Source of the DNA: Pelomonas sp. Root1217
GTDB lineage: Bacteria; Pseudomonadota; Gammaproteobacteria; Burkholderiales; Burkholderiaceae_C
Length of the DNA stretch: 64,000 nucleotides
NCBI RefSeq assembly: GCF_001425705.1
Contig: NZ_LMDC01000028.1
Span: forward strand, 849,536 to 913,535
Direction: 5' to 3'
The notes under the pieces are model-generated. The model had not been told where the DNA came from. It did not search any database and was given only the letters and a program-made list of their open reading frames with translations. The translations under genes were made by a program, and so were the position numbers. Shown piece after piece: positions 1 to 11,327 of this stretch (the first letter of the stretch is position 1; every line of letters starts with the position of its first letter).

Positions 1-15
1 ATGGGTCACTCGGGC

Positions 16-35
16 ACCAGAGGAGTGCCTCTGGT
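16..35. repeat. Inverted repeat / hairpin beyond the response regulator gene
   Basis: ACCAGAGG at 16-23 and CCTCTGGT at 28-35 form a perfect 8-bp stem with a 4-base loop. It lies about 60 bp beyond the stop of the minus-strand response regulator and could end that transcript, but no T tract follows on either strand. The remaining bases of 1-96 show no gene. Confidence 0.35.
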
Positions 36-96
36 TTCAGCGCAGGTACGGCGCCGTGATGAGTTGCCCAAAAGCAACGCTGCGGAAAATGCGGGC

Positions 97-798
97 TCAG
101 GCCAGGTCCAGCCGGTAGCCCACGCCATACACCGAAGCGATGCATTCCTGGGCCGGCTCCAGCGCCGCCAGCTTGCGGCGGATGTTCTTGATGTGGCTGT
201 CGACAACCCGGTCCGACACATCCCGGAAGTCCTCGTGGATGAGGTCCAGCAGCTGCGACCGCTCGAAAACGCGCCCCGGCTGCTGCAGCAACTGGCGCAA
301 CAGGCGGAACTCCACCGGCGTCAGCGACAGCACCTGCTCTCGCCAGACAATGCGCTGGCCCGCCTCATCCACTGCAAAGCCGCCGCCTGCCGGCACCAGT
401 GTGGCCGGCGCCAGCCGTCCCTGGGCGCGGCGCAGCAGGGCCTTCACGCGGGCAACGAGTTCGCGCGGGCTGAAGGGCTTGCAGACGTAGTCGTCCGCGC
501 CCAGTTCCAGGCCAAGCAGCCGGTCCAGTTCCTCGACACGGGCGCTGTTGATGAGGATGGGCACGTCGCTGAACATGCGCACGGCGCGGCAGACCTCCAG
601 GCCGTCCAGCCCGGGCAGCATGACGTCCAGCAGCACCGCCGCCGGTTGGTTGGACGTGTTGTGCCCGCTCTTCAGCCTCTCCAACGCTTGGCGGCCATCG
701 GCCAGCCATTCGCTGCGGTAGCCTGCGGCCTGCAGATAGTCGCGCACCAGGGCCGCCAGCTTGGGCTCGTCCTCGACGATCAGGATGAGATCGCTCAT
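97..798 (-). CDS. baeR: OmpR-family response regulator, BaeR-like
   Basis: A 233-residue two-domain DNA-binding response regulator. The N-terminal receiver domain (about 4-118) has the acidic pocket E9/D10, phospho-acceptor D58 in LLDVMLPG, Ser85 at the Thr/Ser switch position and K107 in CKPFSPRE. The C-terminal winged helix (about 135-230) has LTPVEFRLL, DSHIKNIRRKL and a closing VYGVGYRLD. Spacing and wording match E. coli BaeR closely, so an envelope-stress role is likely but inferred. The start codon overlaps the stop of the sensor kinase upstream by 4 bp, so the pair is co-translated. Its regulon cannot be read here; the divergent peroxidase gene is a possible target. Confidence 0.85.
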   Translation of the reverse strand: MSDLILIVEDEPKLAALVRDYLQAAGYRSEWLADGRQALERLKSGHNTSNQPAAVLLDVMLPGLDGLEVCRAVRMFSDVPILINSARVEELDRLLGLELGADDYVCKPFSPRELVARVKALLRRAQGRLAPATLVPAGGGFAVDEAGQRIVWREQVLSLTPVEFRLLRQLLQQPGRVFERSQLLDLIHEDFRDVSDRVVDSHIKNIRRKLAALEPAQECIASVYGVGYRLDLA

Positions 799-2297
799 AG
801 GCTATTTACCGCGGGTTTGAGCGGCAAGGTCAGCACCATGGCCAGGCCGCCCAGGGCCGAGGCCTCGGCGTGCAGGCCGCCGCCATGGGCCAGCGCGATG
901 GCGCGAGCAATGGCCAGACCCAGGCCAGAGCCGCCAAAGGCTCGACTGCGCGAGGGGTCGACGCGGTAGAGCGGGTCGAACAGACGGTCCAGCTCGGCCT
1001 CCGCCACGCCGGGCGGTGTGTCTTCGATGCGCACCTCGATGGCAGTGCCCAGCGAGCGCGCGGACACCTGCAACAGGCCGGGCGCCTCGGTGTAGCGCAG
1101 GCTGTTCTCAAGCAGATTGGCCAGCAGTTGAGAGATTCGCACTGCATCCCAGTACGCGGCCGGCAGCACCTGCGGCAGGGTGGCCTCGATGACCAAGCCC
1201 CGCGCCCTGGCACGCGGCGCGATGCGCTCAAGGGCCGCCTGCAGCAGCGCAACCGGCGCCACGGGCTCGAACTCGCAAGGCAGGGACCGCAGCTCGGAGG
1301 TGGCCAGCAGATGGAAGTCTTCAACCAGGCGGGAAAGGCGCTTGATCTCTTCCTGCAGCGAGGTAAGCGCCGTGCTGTCCAGCGGCCGTATGCCGTCCAC
1401 CAGCGCCTCGACCTCGCCACGCAGCACGGCCAGCGGCGTGCGCAACTCGTGGGACAGCTCGGCGATCCAGCGCTGGCGGCTGCTCTCCAGTCGCTGCAGC
1501 GCCTCGGCCATGCCGTTGATGTCCGCGTGCAGGCCTGTGATCTCGCTGGCGCCGCCGCCATCGCGGGGCGCGGGCAGGCGCACGTCGAACTCGCCCGCCG
1601 CGATCCGCCGTGCCGCAACCTGGGCCTCGGCCAATGGCCGCGCCCAGCGCACGGCGAGCAGCCGTGCCAGCACCAGCGCGATGGCAAGGACGCCGCCGGC
1701 CACTGCGGCCAGCCCGATGTACTGGCGTTGCAGGAAACTGGCGTCCACCCCTTCGGCCGGCCCTGCACGTTCCGCCAGGCGCAGCACGGCCAGCGTCTGA
1801 CCATCGAGCTTGATGGCGCGGGTCTGGCCGGGGCGGCCCAGCGTCTCGCGGCGGCCTGCCAGCAGGGTGATGCCATCGGCAGCCAGCACAACGACACGTG
1901 GGCCGAAATTGGAAGGATCGCGGCGCGGCGGTGGTGGGTCGCGGCGCGGGTCAGGCGGCGGGCGACGGCCCTCGGGCTCGCCGCGCTCCGGTGGCGGCGG
2001 ATCATCGGGCCGGCCGCCCGGCGGTGGCCCCTCGGCGGGGCCGCCACGCGCCGCCGACACGCGCACGGCGTCCAGCCAGTCACGCAACGCCGGACGCCAG
2101 TCCTGCGGCGCCCCGCCGCGCCGGGCCAGGTCGCGCTCGGCGGCTTCCATCAGTCGCGTCAGGTGCTCGCCGTCCTGAGCCTGCAGATAGTCGCTGAAGC
2201 CGACTCGCAGATTCCACACCACGAGACCGGCCACGGCGGCGACAGCGGCCAACGCGATGGTGATGAGAAGCAGAGACAACTGGTGGACGAGACGCAT
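795..2297 (-). CDS. Sensor histidine kinase, BaeS-like
   Basis: A 500-residue membrane histidine kinase, partner of the response regulator directly downstream (4-bp overlap). Start chosen at 2297 (MRLVHQLSLLL), placing a transmembrane segment at the N terminus; an upstream in-frame ATG at 2390 would add 31 residues with no membrane character and run into the divergent gene. Order: TM1 (about 5-28), periplasmic domain, TM2 (IGLAAVAGGVLAIALVLA), HAMP, dimerisation box ELSHELRTPL with phospho-acceptor H283, then the ATPase domain with N box NLLENSLRYT and G box GSGLGLAIARA. Odd: the periplasmic part carries a long Pro/Arg/Asp/Gly-rich stretch (roughly 2080-1900) that no standard sensor fold explains. 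Confidence 0.85.
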   Translation of the reverse strand: MRLVHQLSLLLITIALAAVAAVAGLVVWNLRVGFSDYLQAQDGEHLTRLMEAAERDLARRGGAPQDWRPALRDWLDAVRVSAARGGPAEGPPPGGRPDDPPPPERGEPEGRRPPPDPRRDPPPPRRDPSNFGPRVVVLAADGITLLAGRRETLGRPGQTRAIKLDGQTLAVLRLAERAGPAEGVDASFLQRQYIGLAAVAGGVLAIALVLARLLAVRWARPLAEAQVAARRIAAGEFDVRLPAPRDGGGASEITGLHADINGMAEALQRLESSRQRWIAELSHELRTPLAVLRGEVEALVDGIRPLDSTALTSLQEEIKRLSRLVEDFHLLATSELRSLPCEFEPVAPVALLQAALERIAPRARARGLVIEATLPQVLPAAYWDAVRISQLLANLLENSLRYTEAPGLLQVSARSLGTAIEVRIEDTPPGVAEAELDRLFDPLYRVDPSRSRAFGGSGLGLAIARAIALAHGGGLHAEASALGGLAMVLTLPLKPAVNSL

Positions 2298-2315
2298 GCG
2301 CGCATCTTGCCGGGC

Positions 2316-2340
2316 AACTGTGGAGCCGGCCTCCACAGTT
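2316..2340. promoter_or_regulatory. Perfect 10-bp inverted repeat between sensor kinase and peroxidase genes
   Basis: AACTGTGGAG (2316-2325) and CTCCACAGTT (2331-2340) are perfect inverted copies around a 5-base spacer. They lie 18 bp upstream of the sensor kinase start on one side and 61 bp upstream of the peroxidase start on the other. This suits a dimeric regulator controlling one or both divergent genes, or an RNA hairpin in either leader. The binding protein is not known. Confidence 0.5.
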
Positions 2341-2401
2341 TCTCCATGCTGGGCCCACGCTCGGCCGGGAAGCTCGCGGCGTGCAAACAAAGGAGACTGC
2401 C

Positions 2402-3635
2402 ATGCTCCCCCGCCAAATCCTGCTTCCGGCCATGCTGCTGTGCCTGCTCGTCGGCTGCGGCGGCGGCACAGCTGCGACGGCAGTTGCCGACGACGCCAGC
2501 GCCGATGCCGCCGCCCAGCGCCCGCCCCGCACGCCCTTGCCAGCGCCGTTTCCTGCGCCGACGCTCGCCCAGGTCGGCGACCGGTTGTTCGAGGACATCA
2601 GCCTCTCGGCCAGTGGCAAACTGGCTTGCGCCAGCTGCCACGTCGAGGCGCGCGGCCATGCGGACGCGTCCGGCAGCTTCCTTCCGCTGGGTGGCATTGA
2701 CGGCACCCACCAGGGCCTGCGCAGCTCGCCCAGCGCCCGCTATCTCGACCAGGCTGCCACTTTTGGGTTTGATGCCCAAGGCCGGCCGCGCGGCGGGTTG
2801 TTCTGGGATGGCCGTGCAGGCAACCGCAGCGAGCAGGCGCGCGGGCCGCTGTTCAATGCCGACGAGATGGCCAATGCTGACGTCGCCGCGCTGGCGACCC
2901 GGTTGCGCGCCCTGCCCTATGCAGCCGATCTGCGCGCCGCAGCCGACCTGCCGGCCGCCGCGACCGATGCGCAGCTCGTGGACGCTGCCGTCATCGCACT
3001 CGCCCGCTACCAGGCCGACGACGCCAAGTTCCACCCGTTCACCAGCAAGTTCGACGCGGTGCAGGACGGCCGCGCCACCTTCACCGCCCAGGAGCAGCGC
3101 GGCCTCAATCTGTTCAACGACCCACAGCGCGGCAACTGCGCCAGGGCCCGCACCCAATCAAGCAGGCCTGAACCGCGCCCTCTTCACCAACTTCAGCTAT
3201 CACGCCCTGGGCGTGCCGCGCAACCAAAGCAAAGCGACGGCCGATCCTGCCTTCTTCGACCTCGGCCTGTGCGGCCCGCAGCGCAGCGACCTCGCCGGCC
3301 GAGACGATCTCTGCGGCATGTTCCGCACCCCGACGCTGCGCAACGTCGCCTTGACGGCGCCGTACTTCCACAACGCCCGCTTCGCCACGCTCGAAGACGT
3401 CGTCGCCTTCTACGCCACGCGCGATCTCGACCCGGCGCGCTGGTACCCGACCGTCAACGGCCAGGTCCAGGCCTACAACGACCTGCCCGCCCTCTACCGC
3501 GGCAATGTCCACCAAGGTGCACCCTTCCGGCGCGCCGGCCAGCCGCCGGCCTTGACCGTCCAGGACGTGAGCGACGTCGTTGCCTTCCTGCGCACGCTCA
3601 GCGACGGCTTCACGACAGCGCCGGCAGCGCAGTGA
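2402..3635 (+). pseudogene. Di-haem cytochrome c peroxidase / MauG-family lipoprotein, broken at haem site 2
   Basis: Two overlapping frames together encode one peroxidase-like protein. Frame A starts at ATG 2402, preceded by AAAGGAG. It carries a lipoprotein signal (LLVGC), the first haem motif CASCH in LACASCHVEARGH, and runs to RGLNLFNDPQRGNCA near 3140. The family expects a second CxxCH there, but CARA follows and the frame becomes meaningless. The rest of the protein (NRALFTNFSYHALGVPRN, then MFRTPTLRNVALTAPYFHN and a C terminus ending at 3635) continues one frame over. A deletion of about 11 bp between short CCA repeats would explain both the lost Cys-His and the frame change (inference). 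As written the product cannot bind its second haem. An assembly fault is possible but would need to span several bases. Confidence 0.8.
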
Positions 3636-3673
3636 AGGGGTTCGTTCCGCAGAAGAAACTGCTAGAGTCGAGC

Positions 3674-3694
3674 AGAAGTAACTCTGTTACTTCT
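3674..3694. promoter_or_regulatory. 9-bp inverted repeat upstream of ppc
   Basis: AGAAGTAAC (3674-3682) and GTTACTTCT (3686-3694) are perfect inverted copies separated by TCT. The repeat sits in the 90-bp gap before ppc, just upstream of a TATAGC sequence that could be a -10. It may be an operator or a hairpin closing the upstream transcript; there is no T run to support a terminator. Confidence 0.4.
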
Positions 3695-3725
3695 CCTATA
3701 GCAATTCCTTCTCGGACGACCCGCC

Positions 3726-6524
<2,799 letters not shown>

Positions 6525-6598
6525 AGCGCACGCCCTGACCCCTTCGACCGGGTTCCCCCGGACACCCAGGCCCCGTCGATCCCACGAACAATGGCGGC

Positions 6599-7834
6599 AT
6601 GGGGTTCAAGTGGCGTTTCGAGTACAGCCTGCTGCTGCTGTTGCTGCTCAGCGTGGCGGCGGTCCGGTTCTCTGATGCGCTATTGCAGCAGGTGCGGGTC
6701 ATCACGCCGGACGGTGCCATCCGCGTGGAACCGATGTCCGACCGCCGCAACGGCGGCAACACCGAGGTCAGTCGCGGCCCGGGTCAGGGTTTCGAACTGC
6801 GCTGCACCCTGCATGATCGCTTTCGCTATCCCTACTGCGGCGTGGCGGTGCGCTTTGACCCGCAACTGGTCAAGGGGCTGGACCTCAGCGAGGTCCGCCG
6901 CATCCGGCTGTGGCTGGACTATGCCGGCCCCGCCAGCACGCTGAAGATCCAGCTGCGCAATGCCAGCCCCGCCTACGGCCTTCCGCAGCAGGAGGAAGAC
7001 GCCGCCAAGTACAACCACATCGAGATCAACACCGCCTCCATCCAGGGCGGCATGGTCGAGGTAGACCTGCGCAACTTCGTTGTCGCCAACTGGTGGATGC
7101 AGCAGTTCCATATCGCGCCGCAGTTGGGCCGCCCGGAGTTCGACAACGTCGTCACGCTCGAAGTCGTCACTGGCACCGAGGCGCCGCTGGGAGACTACCG
7201 CTTCGTGCTCAAGAAGATCGAGTACGACGTGCAGTACCTGTCCACCGAGCACTGGTACCTCCTCATCATGAGCATCTGGCTGGGGCTGGCGCTGCTCTAC
7301 CTGCTGATGCGTCTGGTCCATCTGCAGACCCGCAGCCAGCAACTCGTGCAGATGGCGACGACCGACGCGCTGACCGGCGCCTACAACCGCAAAGGGCTGG
7401 AGGACGTTTTGCAGCAGGCTGTGGCCGACTGGCGCGAGCACCGCCATCCTCTGTGCCTGGTGCTCCTCGACATCGACCATTTCAAGGCCGTCAACGACAC
7501 CCGCGGCCATCAGGCCGGCGACCGGGTGCTGGCGGGCCTCGCAGAGCTGGTGCGCAGCCACGTGCGCGGCCAGGACCTGCTCGGACGCTGGGGCGGCGAG
7601 GAGTTCCTGCTGGTCTGCCGGGACACCGGCCTCATGCAGGCTGTGGCCATCGCCGAGAAGCTGCGCGCCCTGGTGGCAGAGCACGACTTCGGCGACGGCC
7701 TGCGCGTCACTGCCAGTTTCGGCGTGGCGGCCATGAACAGCGAGCGCCCGCTGGACCAGCTCTTTGCCGCCGCGGACACGGCCCTTTACCGCGCCAAGGC
7801 GGCGGGCCGCAACCGCGTCACCTCGGACGCTTAG
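6599..7834 (+). CDS. Membrane-bound diguanylate cyclase (GGDEF)
   Basis: A 411-residue protein that should make the second messenger cyclic di-GMP from two GTP. It has an N-terminal membrane anchor (about 8-25), an extracytoplasmic domain of about 190 residues resembling beta-rich carbohydrate-binding-type sensor domains (family not identified), a second membrane helix (about 218-241, WYLLIMSIWLGLALLYLL) and a cytoplasmic GGDEF domain. The active site reads GGEEF at 332-336. An RGQD at 323-326 matches the RxxD inhibitory site five residues before it, so product feedback inhibition is expected. No EAL domain is present. It ends overlapping the stop of the convergent glycine-zipper gene. The signal sensed is unknown. 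Confidence 0.92.
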   Translation: MGFKWRFEYSLLLLLLLSVAAVRFSDALLQQVRVITPDGAIRVEPMSDRRNGGNTEVSRGPGQGFELRCTLHDRFRYPYCGVAVRFDPQLVKGLDLSEVRRIRLWLDYAGPASTLKIQLRNASPAYGLPQQEEDAAKYNHIEINTASIQGGMVEVDLRNFVVANWWMQQFHIAPQLGRPEFDNVVTLEVVTGTEAPLGDYRFVLKKIEYDVQYLSTEHWYLLIMSIWLGLALLYLLMRLVHLQTRSQQLVQMATTDALTGAYNRKGLEDVLQQAVADWREHRHPLCLVLLDIDHFKAVNDTRGHQAGDRVLAGLAELVRSHVRGQDLLGRWGGEEFLLVCRDTGLMQAVAIAEKLRALVAEHDFGDGLRVTASFGVAAMNSERPLDQLFAAADTALYRAKAAGRNRVTSDA

Positions 7835-8898
7835 CGTTGGTAGGCGGCCAGCGTGTCGCCCACGACGCGCACGGTGTCGCCCACGCGGAAGGACGGCGGG
7901 TCGGCATAGACGACCGTGCGCTGCAGGCCGTCGTTCATGCGCACCACCACTTCGTACTGCGTGCGCTCGCTGTTGCGCTTCTGGATCTCACGGCCCAGCA
8001 GCGCGCCACCCACCGCACCGGCCACGCCAGCGGCCGTGCGGCCGTCGCCCTTGCCGAACTGGCTGCCCACCACCGCGCCCAGCACGCCGCCGGCCACCGT
8101 GCCCAGCACGCGGCCTTCGCCGTCGACCTGCACGGCATTCACGGCCTGCACGGTTGCGCAGTCATAGCACGAGGCCTCGGCGCGGCGCGGCGGCAGGTTC
8201 ACACTGGCATACGCATTGGGCACGCTGCTGCGCACGCTGCGATCGCCCAGGCGCAACTGCGCCGTCAAAGGTCGCTCGGTATCCACCCAGGCGCCGCGCG
8301 GCAGCACATAGGTGCCGGCATATTCGCCGGGGCGGATCTCCTCGAGGATGATGTTGCGGGTCTCGCTGCCCTGCAGCAGCACGGAGGCCTGGCCACCAGG
8401 GGTGCCACGCAAGGTATAGCGCAGCGCATCGGCGCGGCCACGACCGCGTTCGCGCACAACGTCCATGGACTGGATCTCCGGCCGCAGCGCCGTCTCGCCC
8501 GGCACCGGCCAGCCCACCTGCAGCGCTTCGCCCAGCAGCGCTGTCGTGACCCGGTTGTCACGGCGCAGATTGGCATGCACCCGCGAATCCGGCCCGATGC
8601 GGTCCGAGCGGCCGATGATGTAGCTGCCCTGATAGCGGCCCGCGCTGGTCTCGTCCAGGCGCACCGTGCGGCGGCTGCCGTCGATCTGCAGCAGCACCGT
8701 CGCCCCCGGTGTGCCCCAGACCGTGAAGTTCAGCTCGGCGCCCGGCTCGAGGCGGTCGACCTGCTCAACGTCGAACCCCGTCACGCGCATCGCCACCTGG
8801 CTGCTGCGCTGCGCCTGGGCTGGCTCGGCCAGGAAGGGAGTGCCGGCCACCAGCGCGCAGGCCAGGGCCGTTGCAGAGAAATGCTTGGCGTGCTTCAT
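7831..8898 (-). CDS. Secreted glycine-zipper (2TM) outer-membrane-associated protein
   Basis: A 355-residue exported protein. Residues 1-29 are a signal peptide ending AEPAQAQ. The middle contains two repeated beta-rich segments (about 35-230), with ATVLLQIDGSRRTVRL and QASVLLQGSETRNIIL in similar settings. Near the C terminus a glycine zipper (TVAGGVLGAVVGSQFG, then AAGVAGAVGGALLG) is followed by a short basic/beta tail (YEVVVRMNDGLQ...DTVRV), as in the SlyB/Rickettsia-17-kDa group. Such domains insert in or span the outer membrane. One Cys pair (SCYDC) lies just before the zipper. Envelope maintenance is inferred; no specific role can be read. Confidence 0.8.
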   Translation of the reverse strand: MKHAKHFSATALACALVAGTPFLAEPAQAQRSSQVAMRVTGFDVEQVDRLEPGAELNFTVWGTPGATVLLQIDGSRRTVRLDETSAGRYQGSYIIGRSDRIGPDSRVHANLRRDNRVTTALLGEALQVGWPVPGETALRPEIQSMDVVRERGRGRADALRYTLRGTPGGQASVLLQGSETRNIILEEIRPGEYAGTYVLPRGAWVDTERPLTAQLRLGDRSVRSSVPNAYASVNLPPRRAEASCYDCATVQAVNAVQVDGEGRVLGTVAGGVLGAVVGSQFGKGDGRTAAGVAGAVGGALLGREIQKRNSERTQYEVVVRMNDGLQRTVVYADPPSFRVGDTVRVVGDTLAAYQR

Positions 8899-9127
8899 TG
8901 CGCGCTCCTGTTGATTGGGAGCCCCAGCCTAGGCGCCACCGCAGTGCAGCAAACATCGGCCTGCGGCCTGCTCACGGGTAGGCCCATACCTACATGCGAG
9001 TGGGTTCGTGATCCCCTGCGTCGAGCTCCGGCGCGGCGGCCTGAAACGAATGAAACAAACGCCCGGCTCTCCGCAGCCCGCTTGAAACACGGGCACCGGA
9101 GGATGCCGCCACACACCGGAGATCGCC

Positions 9128-9922
9128 ATGACCGAGCCCCACGCCACCCACGTCGTCTGCCTGCACTCCAGCGCCGCCAGCGGCAAGCAATGGCGCCGCC
9201 TCGTTGCCCAGGGTGGTGACGCCTGGCAGTGGCACACGCCCGATCTCTACGGCCATGGCGGCCGGCCCGACTGGCCGGAGCTGATGCCCAGCCAGTTGTC
9301 CGTCGAAGCCAACGGCGTGCTGGCCGGCTTGCCGTTCGCAACCAACCAGGGCTTTCATCTCGTCGGCCACAGCTATGGAGGTGCCGTCGCTCTGCAGATG
9401 GCCCTGCAGCAGCCGCAGCGCGTGCTGTCGCTGACCTTGTACGAACCCGTGGCCTTCGGCGTGCTGCCAGCCCTGGGTCCGAACGAGCCGGAGTGGGAGG
9501 AAATCAGCGCGGTCGCCGCCACGCTGGGTGCCGCACTCGACCGCAGCGACGATTTCGGCGCCGCGCGCGGTTTCTGCGCCTATTGGCAGGGCCGCGACGT
9601 CTGGCCCGAGATGGACATCGCCGCGCAGCTGCGTATCGCCGAAGCCATGCCGACGGTGCGCCGCCATTTCGAGGCCCTGTTCGCCGCGCAATGGAGCGAC
9701 AGCTTGCTGGACCTGCTGCGCATGCCGGTGCAACTGATCTGCGGCGGCGCCACCCGCGCCAGCGCCCGCCGCGTGGCGCAGAGCCTGTCAGTGCGCCTAC
9801 CGCTGGTGAAGCTGCAGATGCTGGAAGGCGCCGGCCACATGGCGCCGATTGCCGAGGCGGGGCGGGTCAATGCGCTGATCCTGGAGAGCCTGGGGGCGAT
9901 GCAGCGGGTACCAGCAGGTTGA
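9128..9922 (+). CDS. Alpha/beta hydrolase
   Basis: A 264-residue soluble alpha/beta-hydrolase fold protein. The nucleophile elbow is GHSYGG (Ser about residue 83), preceded by the oxyanion-side segment VCLHSSAASGKQW. The likely acid lies in the strand around QLICGG and the catalytic His is in GAGHMAP near residue 238. No signal peptide. The substrate cannot be told from sequence; esterase, lactonase or C-C hydrolase activities all fit. It is divergent from the glycine-zipper gene across a 229-bp spacer and stands alone. ATG 9128 is preceded by CGGAGATCGCC, a usable ribosome site. Confidence 0.8.
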   Translation: MTEPHATHVVCLHSSAASGKQWRRLVAQGGDAWQWHTPDLYGHGGRPDWPELMPSQLSVEANGVLAGLPFATNQGFHLVGHSYGGAVALQMALQQPQRVLSLTLYEPVAFGVLPALGPNEPEWEEISAVAATLGAALDRSDDFGAARGFCAYWQGRDVWPEMDIAAQLRIAEAMPTVRRHFEALFAAQWSDSLLDLLRMPVQLICGGATRASARRVAQSLSVRLPLVKLQMLEGAGHMAPIAEAGRVNALILESLGAMQRVPAG

Positions 9923-10091
9923 CTCAACCCTTGCTGGCTGAGGCTGGCTGGCGCGGCGTGGCCATGATGCGCGCCAGGATGGCCGCACCGGCACTCGACG
10001 CCGCCGGTAGGCCGTCACCCCGGCTGCCACGATCCCACCCCAGCGATGCGTCCGTGCAGTCATGCCGTCGGCATACGCAAGGCCGGCCGCC

Positions 10092-11327
10092 TCAGGGCGG
10101 CGCGGATGCCGGCCTGTCCTTCATCACCGTGCGGGCATAGGCCAGCTCGCCCTGGCGGGCCAGCAGGGCGAGCTGTCGCCCCATGCGGCTGAGGCTGCCA
10201 CAACTGGGCTCTTTCAACCACCGCATCGAGTCTGCCGCCATCGCCTCAAGGACCCGATTGCCCTCATCGCGCTGCAGAGCCTTGGCGCTGTGCGCCAGGC
10301 CGACGCGCTCCTCCAGCCTGTACAGCAGGCTGGCTTCGATGAGCTCCGTCGTCATCTCGGGCAGGCGTCGCACGGCCTGCTCGCAAAGCTGGCGCCGGTT
10401 GGCATCACCGAGCGTTTCGGGGCGGCACGCGCGCGAGATCTCGAAGTGCGGGCTTTGCATGATGACCATGTCTTTCCCGAGCACCATCATCAGAGCCATG
10501 GCCTCCTCCGGCGTCGGCTCGGCCGCCGCGACTTCGGCCATGGCGATGGATAGCGGCCTGAATGGCGGGGCCGTGCGGGCACGCTGGGCGAATTGATAGA
10601 GGGCCTGGGAAACACCCGCTGCGTCGCCACGCTGCTGGCTGTCCTGCATGCGGGCTTGCCAGGGCCAGGCATCGCCGGGGTTAAGCAGCTCCAGCCTTTC
10701 CAGGGTCAGTGCCGCACAGGCCGTCGGCAGAGGACCGGGGGCCTGCGGTTCTGTCAGGAACACACCACTGGGATTCGACGCCGGCGGCAAAGGCGGCCTG
10801 GCGAAAGCAAATCGGCGGGTTGCATCGTTGCGGCAGGCGCTCAGTGCCAGGCGATAGGCTGCCGCGTCGGTGGTCGTGGCCGCGAGCGCGGCGGCCGCCT
10901 GCACGTCGTCACGCAGCACGGCGGCGGAGATGCGCTGCCCCGGGCTACCCGCCTCCAGACGCCTGAGCAGGCTGGCCCTGCCCTCCTCGGCCTGCCGCTC
11001 CCAGACCTGCGCCCAAGGCGGCGGCTCCTCGCTCTTGCCATCCATGTCGGCGCGCTTCACGCGGCCGAAGCCGCAGACCTCGACGAACTCCTTCGACTCG
11101 GCGCCCGCCGACCCACTGGCCTGTGGCTGCACCGCGGAGGCCGCGATGGACCGCGCGGCCTCAGCCGCCAGCGCTGGCACGGACGTCGAGCTGGCCGCGA
11201 CCCATGGCGCGGCGACTGGCGCCGCCGAGCCGGCCTGCGGTGGCCGCAACACCCGCCACCCGGCCAGGCCGCAGGCAGTCGCCAGCATCAGCAGGCCCAA
11301 CGCCAGCCACCTCCTGCCTCGCCTCAA
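10092..11327 (-). CDS. Membrane-anchored protein of unknown function, third gene of a LytTR two-component operon
   Basis: About 411 residues. Start placed at TTG 11327, which overlaps the response regulator stop in a TTGA and yields a clean N-terminal anchor (RRGRRWLALGLLMLATAC). An ATG at 11390 would overlap the regulator by 67 bp and add a Gly/Arg-rich lead without sense. After the anchor comes an Ala/Pro-rich linker, then a helical, Cys-containing extracytoplasmic region with many small repeats resembling TPR-like helices (for example SQALYQFAQRARTAPPF, EEAMALMMVLG). No known domain is recognised. Position directly after the kinase and regulator suggests it is an output or auxiliary part of that system (inference). 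Confidence 0.65.
   Translation of the reverse strand: MRRGRRWLALGLLMLATACGLAGWRVLRPPQAGSAAPVAAPWVAASSTSVPALAAEAARSIAASAVQPQASGSAGAESKEFVEVCGFGRVKRADMDGKSEEPPPWAQVWERQAEEGRASLLRRLEAGSPGQRISAAVLRDDVQAAAALAATTTDAAAYRLALSACRNDATRRFAFARPPLPPASNPSGVFLTEPQAPGPLPTACAALTLERLELLNPGDAWPWQARMQDSQQRGDAAGVSQALYQFAQRARTAPPFRPLSIAMAEVAAAEPTPEEAMALMMVLGKDMVIMQSPHFEISRACRPETLGDANRRQLCEQAVRRLPEMTTELIEASLLYRLEERVGLAHSAKALQRDEGNRVLEAMAADSMRWLKEPSCGSLSRMGRQLALLARQGELAYARTVMKDRPASAPP

Noticed and set aside
870-3635. A 921-codon plus-strand open frame
   Set aside because: Its first half is antisense to the sensor kinase and has no domain; only its last part is real, as the frame-shifted end of the peroxidase.
8899-9127. 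Possible regulatory symmetry GTAGG...CCTAC upstream of the glycine-zipper gene
   Set aside because: Only 5-bp arms in a 229-bp spacer; too weak to support.
6910-9219. A 769-codon plus-strand open frame
   Set aside because: It runs out of frame over the diguanylate cyclase and antisense to the glycine-zipper gene; composition is Arg/Ala/Gln-rich as expected of GC-rich shadow frames.
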